Assembly: GCA_013398055.1 (NCBI GenBank) | Contig: VZRS01001727.1 | Location: 441,087-505,086, forward strand | From: Ifrita kowaldi | Lineage: Eukaryota > Chordata > Aves > Passeriformes > Cinclosomatidae | Length of the DNA stretch: 64,000 nt | Direction: 5' to 3' | Shown: piece after piece, positions 50,941 through 63,590 of the stretch | Layout of the letters: the number at the start of each line of letters is the position of its first letter | How positions within the stretch are numbered: position 1 is the first letter of the stretch | The notes under the pieces: generated by a model | Told to the model about the DNA's origin: nothing | Databases searched by the model: none | The model's input: only the letters and a program-made list of their open reading frames with translations | Made by a program: the position numbers and the translations under genes

Positions 50941-52756
50941 GTGAGTTTCCCAGACTCCCTCTGCAAAGGGTCAGAGTGCGAATTTGCCTCTCCCCACAGA
51001 TACCCAGGTTCTTCCTCCCTTCTCTTCCTCCTTTTTCTTACTCTATTTTTCCTTCCCTGTTCTTGAAACAGAATAGTTCAAAAAAGTGAAAAGCAAAATG
51101 AAAACCACAACGCAAAGATGACATGAAAGAGAGGTCTGGAGACCCCTGGGCAAGAGTGGGGAGGAGGTAGAGATAGTTCAAGCCCTCACAAGAACTTTGG
51201 AGGCCACTAATTCTCTGTTCCAGCCTGTCAACATGTATTAAGAGAAGGTGATCTTGGAAATCTCTGAGTCTAAGTGGAAATCTTGCTTTATGGAAATGCT
51301 TACATGTGTTTGTGAGATGAGCTGGATTTGAAAATACTCAAGCTTCTTTAGGAACATAAGCTTTGCTGATACTGAGGCTCAGCTTCTGGGTATTTAGCCT
51401 TGTGAGGTTGTCATATATATTTTGTGACCATTGCAATGTAGCACTGTCATGTCATGTTAGATGACTTAACAAAACTGAAAAAGCAGAGAATTGACAACAC
51501 AAACTGCACCAAATATTTGCAGTGAAACTTAGAGACAGCAGAATGTATGGGCCTTACCACCTTCTGCTTTTGGACTGGCCTGTGAAGCTGTGCTGTAACA
51601 AAATACCAACGAAGTGGATATTCTCTAGTAAAATTTGTATGTGCTCTAACTGTCATGTGTGTCAGTGAGGTTGTGATTTGCTGCTTTTCTCTGTAAGTGC
51701 CTGATGTCTTTCTGTGCACTACCCTGGCTTATGGAGGATAAATAGACCTGCCAGTGCTTGCTGCCACATTTGTACTGAGCTGTCCTTATAATGCTGCCAC
51801 CTGAGATACACTTCCCAACTCTGGTGTGCGTCTCAGCGTCGTGTGCTTAGCAAGACTCTCTCCTCTGTTCCTTTCCTTCTCTGCAATATTTTTCTGAGGT
51901 GATACAGCTGTCATTGTGCAGTACAAGGATTCCCGCTGTCACATTTGGTGTCAACTGCATTTTATTTAAACCACTTATACTGTAAGGTCTTGTGCAATTC
52001 AGTGAGACAGGCAGGTAAATAGATTGAATAAAAATGATCAGCTGTTTAGCAGAAACTTGAAATCCAGTCATCCTAAGAAGCTTGTGAGTCAAACAGTATT
52101 GTCCAGAATGAGCAGATTGCTAATTTGGATAGCTTTCCATTTTCCCTGGTTTTAGAAGGAGATTGATCAATAAGCTGTGAGAAGCCAGCAGCCTGCGTAA
52201 TGAATGTTAAATGTACATGTGAGTCTCTCACCGCTGTACTTTTTTCATCAGCCTATCCTGGGTGTCAGTGATGTAGAAATTACTCCAATTTCATGCACTT
52301 TCTGGAGAGGAAGGGAAAGAAAAAAAAGAGGTCAGTGTAATAGGTATCTGGCAGTACATACACTCCATCTCAGAAGAATGAGGGTGCCGCTATGGGGAGA
52401 GACAAAGAAAGAGAGGGACAGAGCATGTTTACGGCATTTCACAGAGAAGAGCACCAGAAGGGAAAAGGGAAAAGCAGAGTGTCAGATATAAGAAGAAGTG
52501 ATCACAAGCACAAAGGAATTTATATTCAAATATTTAAGCATTCTTGAAAGGATGCTCGGAGCAGAAATTCCTTTTCTCTGCTTCCCATGTAGAAATGACT
52601 TTAACACTCAGCCAGATGCTAATGCAAAGTGACTCAAGCTATTCCTCGCAAGCATAGCTAAATTGCCGTTATTTGTTAAGCGCATTGAATTCAGCTGTGG
52701 ATACAGCAGTTGGTTGCATTCAGAAAGCATCTGTACCCTTTTTTTTCCTTTCTTCC

Positions 52757-52773
52757 TTTTTTTTTTTTTTTTT
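52757..52773. repeat. Poly-T run (17 T) in a pyrimidine tract
   Basis: Seventeen T end a TTTTTTTTCCTTTCTTCC tract and are followed by AAG. The AAG after such a tract resembles an acceptor (compare the real AAG acceptor at 50767), but no donor of good quality follows closely. Confidence 0.88.
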
Positions 52774-53494
52774 AAGTCCTCCAAAGCAGAGAGAACTCTA
52801 CCTATCTCCCCCCTCTCCTCCCTTGTGCTGGCTGGGAATTGTCAAGTGACAACCGACCAAATCCTTTTGGACAGGAAGCCTTCATCCTGAGTTCTATATA
52901 CTTGCAAAGCAAGCCTTGTGGTTGGATCAGGAAGCCCATTAAAAGCACTTTGATGGTATGGAAATTCATCTTCATGAAGCACCCAGGCCCCTAAGCAGCA
53001 TGCTGTTTAGCTGTGGTTACAGATCAGTCATTCACATCGGAGGGCAGTAATTGTGCTGACGGCTTGTTCGGCAATGGAAGCACATAAAATAATCCCAGGC
53101 CCTCCACCATGGCATTGCGAGTTAATCTTCTTTAATACAGATCAGCTGTTGTTCTAACACATGACTTTATGCTGGCTCTAGTGACTCTGCACAGCCTTTT
53201 GATTAAGTAACAGGAGTGGAACCATCTGCATTCACTTTATTCTGTTACTTTCCTATTCTTGGGATTCTCCTTATTCCTTCTGTTTTCACTTCACACCCTC
53301 AACCTCAGTTGAAGTTTATTTTCCTCTCTAATTCATACCTCCTGGTGGGCTCGTGGAGGGCAGACAGGAGTTCTTTTACAAGGTAGCAGGAAAAAAAAAC
53401 AGTTTGCTCACTTGAAAATTTTTCTAAAGCAACTGTAGGCTTTGGGGGTTTTGATACAATTAATGCCAAAATTTTATTGGGGCTTGCTGATGAT

Positions 53495-53553
53495 GGGACT
53501 TGATGATCTTAGAAGTGTTTTCCAACCTAATTGATTCTGTGATTCTCTGATTT
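53495..53553 (+). mobile_element. Short CR1 3'-end remnant
   Basis: GGGACTTGATGATCTTAGAAGT, then TTTTCCAACCTAATTGATTC and a degraded tail (GATTCTGTGATTCTCTGATT). This is the last ~60 bp of a CR1 element in plus orientation. Nothing upstream clearly matches CR1, so it is either a very short insertion or an old, diverged copy. Confidence 0.8.
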
Positions 53554-53730
53554 ATTTTAGTATGTGAAGTTCACATCCAGACAAACAATCCAACTTCTCT
53601 AAAATGTCTTTTTGGTCTAGGACTTTAAAGTTTTCTCTCTAACAGCAAGATTTAAGAGGAAAGCAAGTATTGCCATTTTTAATTAAACTGTATTCTGGTT
53701 TTCTCTGTTTTCAAAGGCAGAGGATTAGAT

Positions 53731-53776
53731 AGTGGATAGCAAGAAATAGTGGGAAAGTGGATAGCAAGAAATAGTG
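53731..53776. repeat. Tandem duplication, 25-bp unit
   Basis: AGTGGATAGCAAGAAATAGT + G at 53731-53751 recurs exactly at 53756-53776, with GGAA between the copies. Confidence 0.92.
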
Positions 53777-56700
53777 CTACAGTTTTATTACAGAGTTTCC
53801 CTTTCAGAAGCTCAAGGTCCCACCATGGGACTTAGTGGCAGTCCTGAACTTTTGAGACATCATGTCTGTGATGTTTGCTTCCTCACCAGAGAATTGGAGA
53901 TGGGGAGTGGAATTAAGAGAGGGCTATCCTAATATATATCTGTGTGTCCCTGGGCGTATTAGTACTTAGAAATGCACATTATGTCTGTACTTATGTACAG
54001 AGGAAAGACTCTCCTTCTTATAGAGTAACCTCATTTATAGGTAACAAACACTCGTTTGGGGCTATCCCAAATTTTTCTCCCTTCTTTTCTGCAGTGGGTA
54101 GTGTACTTTTGGAGACCTATGATTCTCTGAGACCTGTTGAGCTTTTTGTTGCATGAATTGCTGCTGCAGCCTTTCAGTGGAGGTGGACTCTGCACCATTC
54201 CCAACATATATGTGAGACTCCTGGTGGGGATTCATCTGCCAGGGGTAGCTGGGCAGCCTTGGGGCTGGAAACCATCTTTGGGAGTCTCTGTTAAAGCTCT
54301 TCGGGCTCTTCATATGTTTCCTGTTATCTTGCTCATGTTCCCAGATGTGTTGATCCCTGTGGACAGCCAGACATGCGAACTAAGGCAGTAGTTAGAGAGG
54401 AATTTTGTGGAATTAGAGCGAAACTGTATAAAAGGAGTCATAGATAAGAAAAGATTTTTAAAAATGGCTAAGATGATTTGGGTGAGTCACTTTTTGGGCA
54501 TCGAACTTGGACCATCTTGACGGATTTGATTTTCAGAGGATTACAGTAAAAACTATGAGCATCACGATGAACGTGGATTTTACTAAAACCTATTTTAATT
54601 GCAAATGCAGTAAAACATATTTTTACATTACTTTACTTGGAATCATTTCCCTGTATAAATGACAAGAGCGTGTATATGTTTTTCTGGTTTCTTGGAAACC
54701 CAAGAGCATAGTTTTATTTGTAATTGTCATCTACAGTTAATTATAGCTTGATACATACTATACATAAACAATGTTACCTGTTATACACATAGCTCAGAGC
54801 TCAGGTTGTCAGCTGAGGTAAGCACCACAACAGGCAGCATCAGCCAGGGAACTCTGGCCTCTCTGTTCAGCCCCAAAACTGCAAGGGAGATGAACACAAA
54901 CACAAAGAGTCAGCATGTGTGTGCATGCATCCCAGCCTACAGTACACTCCTTCAGGGATACACAGCACAAACATGCACAACACTAGCCAGTAATTCCTCA
55001 ACTGCAGCCAGACTCTCAGGGATGTACTCTGTCACAAAGGAGGAGGGGGGCACGCGAGCAGGTATTTGAACATATGTCAGGGTGCACTGGCACGAATTGG
55101 TTTCTGAATGCTGGCAGGGGCTGGGACAGCTGTATAAGGACACACAGCCACCAGAGCCTTTCTGATGTGTAGGGATGGAGTCATACTCCAATCTGAGTAC
55201 TTCGAATACACCCCCTGTGCTGGGGGTGTGTCTTAACCTTCGGTACAAGTTCTCCCTGTTACTGCTTGGAGTGTGTCCTTTTAAAAGGCTCTGACATGTA
55301 CTTGTCTGCTGGTCTGTGACTAAAGAGCTATTTGTAACAATATTCATTCCAGCATTGTAAGCAGGAGCCTATTACTCATGCTTATGGAACACCGGGTTCA
55401 GGATGTCTTTCCTCCCATTCCCACTCACCCCTCCTCCCACCGTCCTCCGCTCTCCCACCCCCACGTCTCCCTCTTCCCCTTAAGAAAGTGCCAAACATGA
55501 AATGACAGTGACCAATGTTGACTTAATGTGGATGTTTAATAATGAAAAAAGTGTGTCAGTTCCAGCGTTAGTTACAAATGGCAGAAAGTATATCGGGTGG
55601 CAGCCCTGTAATAATTTTACATCTATCATTCCTTCCTGATGCCTCGCTGGCTGCCTGATGGATGGGGATAGCAGAGTTAACTCTTCAGAAACCACGGTGA
55701 TCCACTGAGCTGATATGAATTTTGTCCCTGCTCTCCCCTTGGGAAGGAGGGGAACATTAAGAATCTCAAACCCGCAGATCCTGCTGCCTTTGAGAAATAA
55801 AACACTGGAGCTCACTTTACTAAACACATAAGGAGTAGTTGGTTTAACACATGGCATTTAAATTTTTCTTGCAGTAGAGAATTTTGCTTCAATAACTTTT
55901 TTTTCCTTCTCCTAATGGTTAGATTTGAACCAGAAAGTCAAGAGAAAATTGCAGGACAGAAGGACAGGCAGGGGAAGAAAAGAGAAGGATTGGTGAAACA
56001 GACTAACCCTGAGCTTGCTACAGACACTGAGAGACTGAGAGTCACACTAGATTGAGTAAGTTGTAATGATTGAAACTGGGACCTGGTGCAAGCCAGGCTT
56101 CCCAAACAGGAGAAACCCACTGACAATTAGTCAAGAGGCACTGTACTAACATCATAAAGCAAATCACTTTGCAAGAGTTGAAACCTGCCCATTTTCATAA
56201 TCTCTGTAGTATTTTACTGGAAAAACACTTCAGCATTCTCAAGGACTAGCAGAGGCTGTGTCACCCATAGACATTACACACGTACACACTTATCCCTGCA
56301 AGTTCAGCAGACCTAATAGATGTGTCCTGTATCCCACTCTATTCCTCAGTGGCCTGTAAAACCTGAGAAAAGCTGATCAGTGTAATATTTTTGTTCTCTT
56401 CTTGCAGTGTGAGCAGAGACCCGTTTGGACTAATGGTTGTACAATGTGGGGCCCAGGCTGTGTCTTGCAGATAATGAGCTGTTAGAGTCCCACAGCACAA
56501 GGGTTAATGTGTTATCCTAACAACTGTGTATCCCCCTCCTACTACACCTCTCCCTACTCTCTTTCTAAGTTTGTTTCACTGAGGTTCTTTGCCAGCAGAA
56601 ATTCTTGTATGGGGGCTGCGATCCTCTTTGTTCATGCTATCATCACAGAGCACGAAGTTTTCAAAATGTGTTACAAGTCAAGCAGGTATTAAGTCATCAC

Positions 56701-59700
56701 CCAGATGTCAGACATCCAGTAAGCCCAGTCAGCACCCTCAACAGGATCATTCATGGTCAAGGAGTCCTGTTCAACAGGGCTGCTGTACCCACTGCAACTT
56801 CTCTTGAAACTTTTCACAAATTTAATTTTAGAAAATACAGGTCAGGCTTGCAAAGATCAAAATTGGTTTTGCCCAGCACTAAGCAATAAGTATTTTGATT
56901 TACTTCAACTGAAAGTTTATCCATTTATTATCTGTTCCCCTCTCTGTTCTCCCCCCCTTTTATTTTTTTTTTGCCATTTGCTTTGTGGAGCTTGTGTATA
57001 TTTATATTTACAGCCTCTGCATTTAATGGCCACATGCCTTGTTTTCACAGATGGCCAGTGGAAGAACTCCCCTCCCCCCTTTTCCTTTAGTAAAGCGTGC
57101 CTTTGGTTTTGCTGCTTTTGTCACAGTGCCACTACTCTCAGTTAGCAAGTGCCTACGCACAGGAGGGAGAGATTCTGCAGTGAGGACTTTTTTATTCCCC
57201 CAAGGATTTTAGCTCTTTATTTTAAAACACCACTTTTTTTTTCTCCTCCTAGTCGACCATCGTTTATTAAATGCCCAGATCCATTTTTCAGAGACAAGAT
57301 TAAGTATGGATATTTATGTGTGTCTTTAGTGCCTTGTGATGGCAGGGCTGCATGGGCAGGGTTAGCTAATAAAAAATGAAGCCTATGGAGGGAGGGACAG
57401 ATTCTGCCCACAGATGTGTGTGTGTGAAACTCCAGTTGAAGTTAAGGAGAACAGCAGGCAGAGAGGCAAGGGAAGAACCCTAGACCCTTGTAGCTGCTGA
57501 AGTCCAAATGGGAATTAAGACTTGATTCATTCCAAGGGGCAGAGATTGGAAACATTCACAGCCTAGTGTGGACCAGGGAGGACTGCAGCTGTTTATACTG
57601 TAGTGGAAGTTTTATGAAACCCAATAAAGATGGATCAACTTCCTCCTTAAAAAATAACATACAAGTGATGTAGATTTCTTGTTATGACTTTTGAGCTTTT
57701 TGAGTCCTTGAGTTTAAGTTCTAACCTGTGCCCCACAGCCATGAGAGTTTATTACTTCCTGAGATTTTTTTATTATTTTTGCATAATCACGTCTCAAATC
57801 ACTGGGGCTTTCAGCACATTCATGGACTGCAGCATCAGTGCAGTACCTCTCTTCAGTGTAATAGAGGCTGGACCTGATTCTTCTGTGAATTGTGTCCATT
57901 TGAGCTCCTGAGAGATCGGCCTGACCTGTTCTGCCAGGCTGGAAGAGGTGAAAGCGAAGGTACATCAGCCTTCATAATTTGAATACCTTCTAGGGAAAAA
58001 TGGGGAAAAAAAATTAGTCTGTAATGGCTGTATTGCTGCTATGCAGTTGAGTCACCCATTGTTTATTAAACAATTGCCAGGAAAGCAGAGACTGTGTTCT
58101 TGCTTTCTATTTGCATGCATGCAGACCCTCCTTCCCAGGAAATCCTGCGTGGGTTGTGATTTTCCTCTCGTTCATTTTTGGTGTGCCTCCTCTCTCCCCC
58201 AGTTAACACACTGTTCAGCTGTACCAGCTTTCTGACTTGCTGTGAAGTTCCTGATTAAAATTTACATGGCACATTTCATCCAGGGACCTTAAAACTCCTC
58301 ACAATGGTGGGAAAGCATCACTATCTCCATCCTGTGGAGTTCAGGAAATTAAGGTGCAGCGACTGAACAATTCGCAGAGAGTTACAGGCTGTGTCAGCCC
58401 AGGAAGCAGTCTGGATGAGAAACTGGGTCGTGGAACTCTTAACCTATTTGCAGTCAGCAGATTACAGCTGGATCTGGTTGAGGTCAGCTGTGCCTGTGCT
58501 GTAACAACTTTCCTAAGAAGGAAACAGCATCTCATCATTCTGCTTTGATTTCCTTTTCCTTTTTATTCCTTCTTCAGAATAATGGGCTGGGCCAGTCCTA
58601 TATGCATTTTCATGTAAAATTCGTGACTTGCGCTGTCTCTGAGAGATCATAACCAAAGAAAAGCAGGACCTCAGTGTCCTCTAGAATTGCTACTTCCCAT
58701 CAGTTTGTTCCCAAGCCAAATAATAACATTTTATTAAGGAAGTAATTCTTTCTCAAATATAGAATTAAAAAAAAAAAAAGCAACCAAACCTTAGGGGCCT
58801 GACCCTTGCCAAGTTATTGAGGATTTTCCTCTTTTAATTTCAGTGGACTCTGTCATGCCTTCAGTGCTTTTAAAGGTAGTGACTTGAGAACCCTTAGAAA
58901 CCAAAGCCCTGTGTCCACAATGCACAACAAAGAAAATGACTGTATAAGTTTCAGTAAGTTCTTTCTGTGAATTTGTGTCTGTTCCTGAGAGAAGAGTAAT
59001 TAAATGTCTAGGTCTTCTTTGTCACTCTGATCTTTTCCCTATAACACCTCATAAGGAACCTCTCTACTGAGTCTGTATAACACTCCATGCAGATTACAAA
59101 TCAGATGCAATGATTTCTAGGCAGTATTAAAGCAATGTGGATTTTAATATGTACTGTAAACCAGAAGATATGGTTCCTCTACCAAGTGATGCAGCCCCAA
59201 CTCAGACTGCATGTCATAATTTTGAAAGAAGTACCATAAAATCAGGAAGAGCCACAAATAAAGAATGTTCTTTTATTTTCTTGCTTCTAATGCTGCTTTT
59301 AGATTCTGTGGGTGGATTATTCCATGAAAAATAGAGATGTTGGATAAGCAAGATTGAAAGAGCTGAGGGGGTGGTAAATACATTGTTTCTTCATACTCAA
59401 CTTTGATGCAACAACAACAAAAAAAATCTCCCAAATGATAACTTGTTGTGACATTATAAATAATCTTTCATCTTCTTTGGTGGTCCACGGAGTTTATATA
59501 ATTGGAAGGCTAAAACCCTTCTTTGTTGTTTCTTGCCTTTTCATTAGTACAGTAGAAGACTATAAAATTGTGCAGCCAGAAGGGGTTTAACAATTACTGA
59601 GTCAACATTTGAAAGTCTCGCTCTATTTTATCATTTATGCATGTGCCTTTTATGAGTTTTACAGCCCTGCAAGCATTACTTAAGCAAGGTCCATTGCAAT

Positions 59701-62678
59701 GGTGGATCTATAACTGCTTTATTTTTATTTTGCTTTCCTTGGTATCATGTGCCATCAGCAAGAGTCACAATTCCACACTCGTAAAGAAATTACAAGCTTG
59801 AGATGGTAATTTTTTGGTAAGATCTGGGGGTGCTAGTTTTAGTTACTAAAACGTATAGCAGTCTTACTAAGGAACCTTTGGCAAGTCCCGTAGTGTGTGA
59901 TTCAGTTTCCCTTCTGGTAAACAGAGTTAATAATCCTGCCTTTCTTTGTGAAATGTAGTGGGTAATTCACTGATGAGTGAAGAACACTTGGGCAAGGTGA
60001 CACAGAAAAACCCAAATCTAAATCAAAGATCCCTCTGAAAACAGCTGGAAATTCTCTTACAGCAGTTAGAGGTGTAACAGGATCTGGGCCATAGGTTTGG
60101 ACTGGGGCATAGACAGCATGCACAGTAGCTGTTTTGAAGTACCATGGCGTTAATATGCAGGAATAGAGTCTGGAATGCAAATAATTAATCATGTGCAAAC
60201 CTCTGGGCACAGCTCTCACTATTGCCAGTTGTTCCCCAAGTTCTTCCAGCTCTCTGTCATCCATAATGCCTGCCTACCTCATTTTTTCCACATTTGGAAA
60301 GACTGTGGATGAAGGTTTTAGAACTCAGGCTATTCTGATGTTTGTTATTACAAGAGACAGAGGGATTGCACAGAAAGATTACTTTTACAAAGTCTTCACT
60401 CGAGTTAGATGGAGCATAAGACTTTACCTTCTTGGAGAGCTGAGGAAAATACCACAGGGTTAAATGGATAGCGCCTGGTGCCACCAGCATGTCTGATAAT
60501 TAAATATGTTTTTCTGTCATAAAGTGAACTTATATTTTGTGCCACCATAGCAACTAATCTGCCCAAGACGTTAAGATTTGGTGTATATTGACCAAGGTGT
60601 GCGTTGGAAGGGCTGATATTTACAGATCCTTGCTGGGGGAGGAAATGTGCCTCAGCACCACAAACTACATCAGATGCTGTCACTGGTCCTGCTCAGCAAT
60701 CTAAGATAAAAGCTACCTCCTCAAAACTCAAATCTATTTGAAAATCCCACCTTTAGCATTTAGATATGGGAAATAGCCGGACAAACTGTAGTTGAAGGGG
60801 AAGGGAAGAAATGAGACACACAAAAGGACAATAGCAGGCAACCATCTGTTTCATTTTAATGTTTTGACACTGAGCAAAGGTAGCAGGCTGTGTCCATCAG
60901 TGTGTGTGGAATTCTTAGGTGCAAGAAATGATCAGCAAGTTTCTCCTTGTCGTCCATAGGTAGCTGTGTTTGGCTCTCTCCAGCTTTTTTTTGCCTGTTC
61001 ATATTCCAGTTCCCTTGGGATATGAAAAGCAGAAATGTGAAGTGATGTTCCTGAACATTTCTCCTCTGGAATCCTACACTGGCTGTTTCTGTGCAGGCAT
61101 CAAAACTGAGAGGAGAAATATTCCTGTCAGGGAAAATGGGGGTAGGGTGAGGGGCACAGCAAAGTGGAGAGTGGACTGCTTCGGTAAAAGTGCTAACCTT
61201 GAATTATGCAATCGGAAAAACAGCTCTTGCCAAAATGCGACTCTAATGGAGTTCAGAGTGCCGGCAGAGTTTGCCAAATACCCCAGCCAAAAGGATGTCT
61301 CAGTGAGGGGGAGGAGGGATCCACTGCCATATGCCCAGCATTCACAGTATTCTGGAAGGACTGCAGAGTCCTTCAGGAATGGAGGTGTGTAAATGGTCTC
61401 AGGTGCACCCTGAACGCTGGTACTATGAACCAGTGCAAAATGGGAGCAGTGAGGGCAGAGGGCAGTAGGCAAATCTATCAGGCTGTTTTTATTTCTCAAA
61501 CCTTCCAAGGTTTTGCTTCACTTTTATGTAGTAGTGGGAGGAGTTCTGGCAAACAGGATCAGGCTGTTCTACATATGTTTTGACTCTTCTTGTTTTATGT
61601 TTCTTCTGTGAAAGAGACTGCGACTAAGTTCTTGTCATTTTTAGATCAATGTTTTGTTAAACTACAACAGTTATCCATGACAGAGAGCCAACTAACTTTT
61701 GCAGCTGACCACAAAACTGAGTCTGACTTGTGGTGCTTAGTCATTTTTTATATTTTTTTTACATGACACTTTCCATGTGTGTATGTGTTTTTGTTCTTTT
61801 AAATATAATTAGAGCATTTCTAGGAGTTGTGGTGCAAATCAGTCTTCTTTGGCAGGTTAATTTCTTTGATTAATAAAGTTTTAGAAACTTCTCATCACAT
61901 TGTGGCTATTGATGAAACCTCTCTGGTAATACTTTGAACAACTGGGCTATTGTGGGATTGAATGCTCTCTACAGTATTATCTCCTCTGGTCTGCCCATTG
62001 GAATTTTAAGTGATCCAGTCAACAGAGCTCTTGCTGCCCCTGTGGAGAGTCTCTCCTGCAATCCAATAGAAATTATGATTAGGAAGCCCTTCGTAAAGAA
62101 ATAAGATATTCATAAAATTTCAGCCTTCTGAGGTCTGATACAAAATTCAGAAATTTGGAATCACTTCATGTTTAGTAAGAGATGGCTGTGTTTCTTCTCC
62201 TGGAAGGACAGGAGTTTATTTTTATTGCTGTTTATATTTTGGTGCTTTGTGCTGTCTGATTTTTAGCAGGTCTCACAAGCAGTTCTTCACACCTCTTTCC
62301 TTGGTTTGGACAAACCTTGCCTGTTGCTCCTTGCAATAGTAGTTCTAGGCTGCAGTAGATGCCACCTGGCTTTTTTCATAGGATGAATAGCATTTCATAC
62401 CTGAAACAAAGGTATGTTCTGCTGGACCCAACATACTTGTAACCGACCTGTTATCACTGGGTGGGGCCTCATCTTGCTACTGTTTACACAGCTAATCCAA
62501 CACAGGAGGGTGGTGGTAGTTTTGGGAATGTGTAATTTGTTTTTGAATTATGATAATGATGATAAATAGATCCTGGTTTTGTATAAACTTCAAATCATTG
62601 TGGATTTCTTGTCTGAAGTTATTATGTAGATGTCCCTGTCTGTTGTGGGTTGGGGTGGGGGGGGCGGTTGGTGGAGCT

Positions 62679-62736
62679 GGTTGATCTTTAAGGTCCCTTC
62701 CAATCCAAACCATTCTGTGATTCTGTGATTCTGTGA
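62679..62736 (+). mobile_element. Short CR1 3'-end remnant with three tail repeats
   Basis: TTGATCTTTAAGGTCCCTTCC, then AATCCAAACC and three copies of ATTCTGTG (62712-62735): the CR1 3' terminus and its characteristic 8-bp tail repeat. Plus orientation. The G-rich stretch just upstream (62647-62670, with a run of G) is probably not part of the element. It lies about 450 bp from the minus-oriented CR1 at 63181, so the two point in opposite directions. Confidence 0.88.
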
Positions 62737-62830
62737 GAGGAGGCTGGAATAGCAATATCAGCAAGTTGCCTGTTTATTTGGGGTCAGAGAAGAAAGAAAC
62801 TTCTCCTTTGTTTCTTTGGAGGTTCCATAG

Positions 62831-62866
62831 ATACTTGCCCATAAACTGAAAGACTCTGTAGAAAAG
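62831..62866 (+). other. Candidate in-frame microexon (36 nt) after exon C
   Basis: CTTTGGAGGTTCCATAG ends at 62830 and AAAAG|GTAAGT begins a consensus donor at 62867. The 36 nt between them read ILAHKLKDSVEK in the phase-0 frame of this intron, with no stop. The residues are charged and helix-friendly, and the last two (EK) resemble the end of exon C (TEK). The acceptor tract is interrupted by GGAGG, so it is weaker than the donor. Confidence 0.2.
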
Positions 62867-63180
62867 GTAAGTAGGTACTTCCATCAAATGAAAAGCAGTA
62901 AGTCATCAACTGAATGCTTTTAAGCAAAACAACATGGGAATGCTGCTTAGTCCCTTTCAAATATTTAGTGATTGTAAAAATGTTTCTCTATGTCAGGATT
63001 GGGGAAAATCGGGTGCTGTGCATTTAATGGGAAGGGCGTAGGACAGGAAATCACAACACTGCTGACCTACGGTCAGACTTTTGCATCTTTCCAGGGTCTT
63101 GCTGGTCTCTTTCTGTTCTCCTAATACTATTTTGTTTGGGTTTTTGAGGAGGGCAGTTGGACGGTCTGGTTTTTTTTTTT

Positions 63181-63590
63181 AATGGCTTGAGTTGGAAGGT
63201 ATCTTAAAGATCATCTATCTCCAAAGCCCCTGCCATGGGCAGGGACACATTCCACTAGGCCAGGTTGCTCAGAGCCTCATCCAACCTGGTCTTGAATACT
63301 TCCAGGAATGGGACATCCGTAACTTCTCTGGGCAGCCAGACCCAGAGCCTCACCACCCTCAGAGCAGAGAATTTGTCCCTAACATCTAATCTAAACCTAC
63401 TGCCTTTCAGTGTGAAGCCATTTCCCCTTGTCCTGTCACTCCAGGCCCTTGTGAATAGTCTCTCCATCTTTCTTCTCGGCTCCCTTCAGGTACTGAAAGG
63501 CCACAATTAGATCACCCTAAAACCTTCTCTTTTCCAGGCTGAACAATCCCAACTCTCATAGCCTTTCCTCATAGAAGTGCTGTTGCAGAG
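63181..63590 (-). mobile_element. CR1 non-LTR retrotransposon fragment (3' region)
   Basis: AATGGCTTGAGTTGGAAGGT, then CCCTGCCATGGGCAGGGACA, AGGTTGCTCAGAGCCTCATCC, CTTCTCTGGGCAGCCAGACC, GTACTGAAAGGCCACAATTAG and CCAGGCTGAACAATCCCAAC: ordered CR1 3'-region blocks on the minus strand. It starts directly after a T run (63169-63180) and lacks the terminal ATTCTRTG repeats seen at 7893. About 400 bp, 5'-truncated. It is a little closer to the general CR1 consensus than the copy at 7893, suggesting a somewhat younger insertion. Confidence 0.92.

Noticed and set aside
54952..55857. Minus-strand open frames of 131 and 125 codons
   Set aside because: No domain, no start context or neighbouring exon structure, and no match to any protein I know.
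59137..59334. Open frame beginning MDFN, like the MMDFNLSGD part of SOX5 after exon C
   Set aside because: Only four residues agree; the rest (MYCKPEDMVPLPS...) does not match, and there is no acceptor or donor in the right place.
60970..61583. Three overlapping open frames of 140, 144 and 125 codons on both strands
   Set aside because: No recognisable domain, no promoter or splice context, and local composition with few stops explains them. A test for synonymous-site bias in related birds would settle it.
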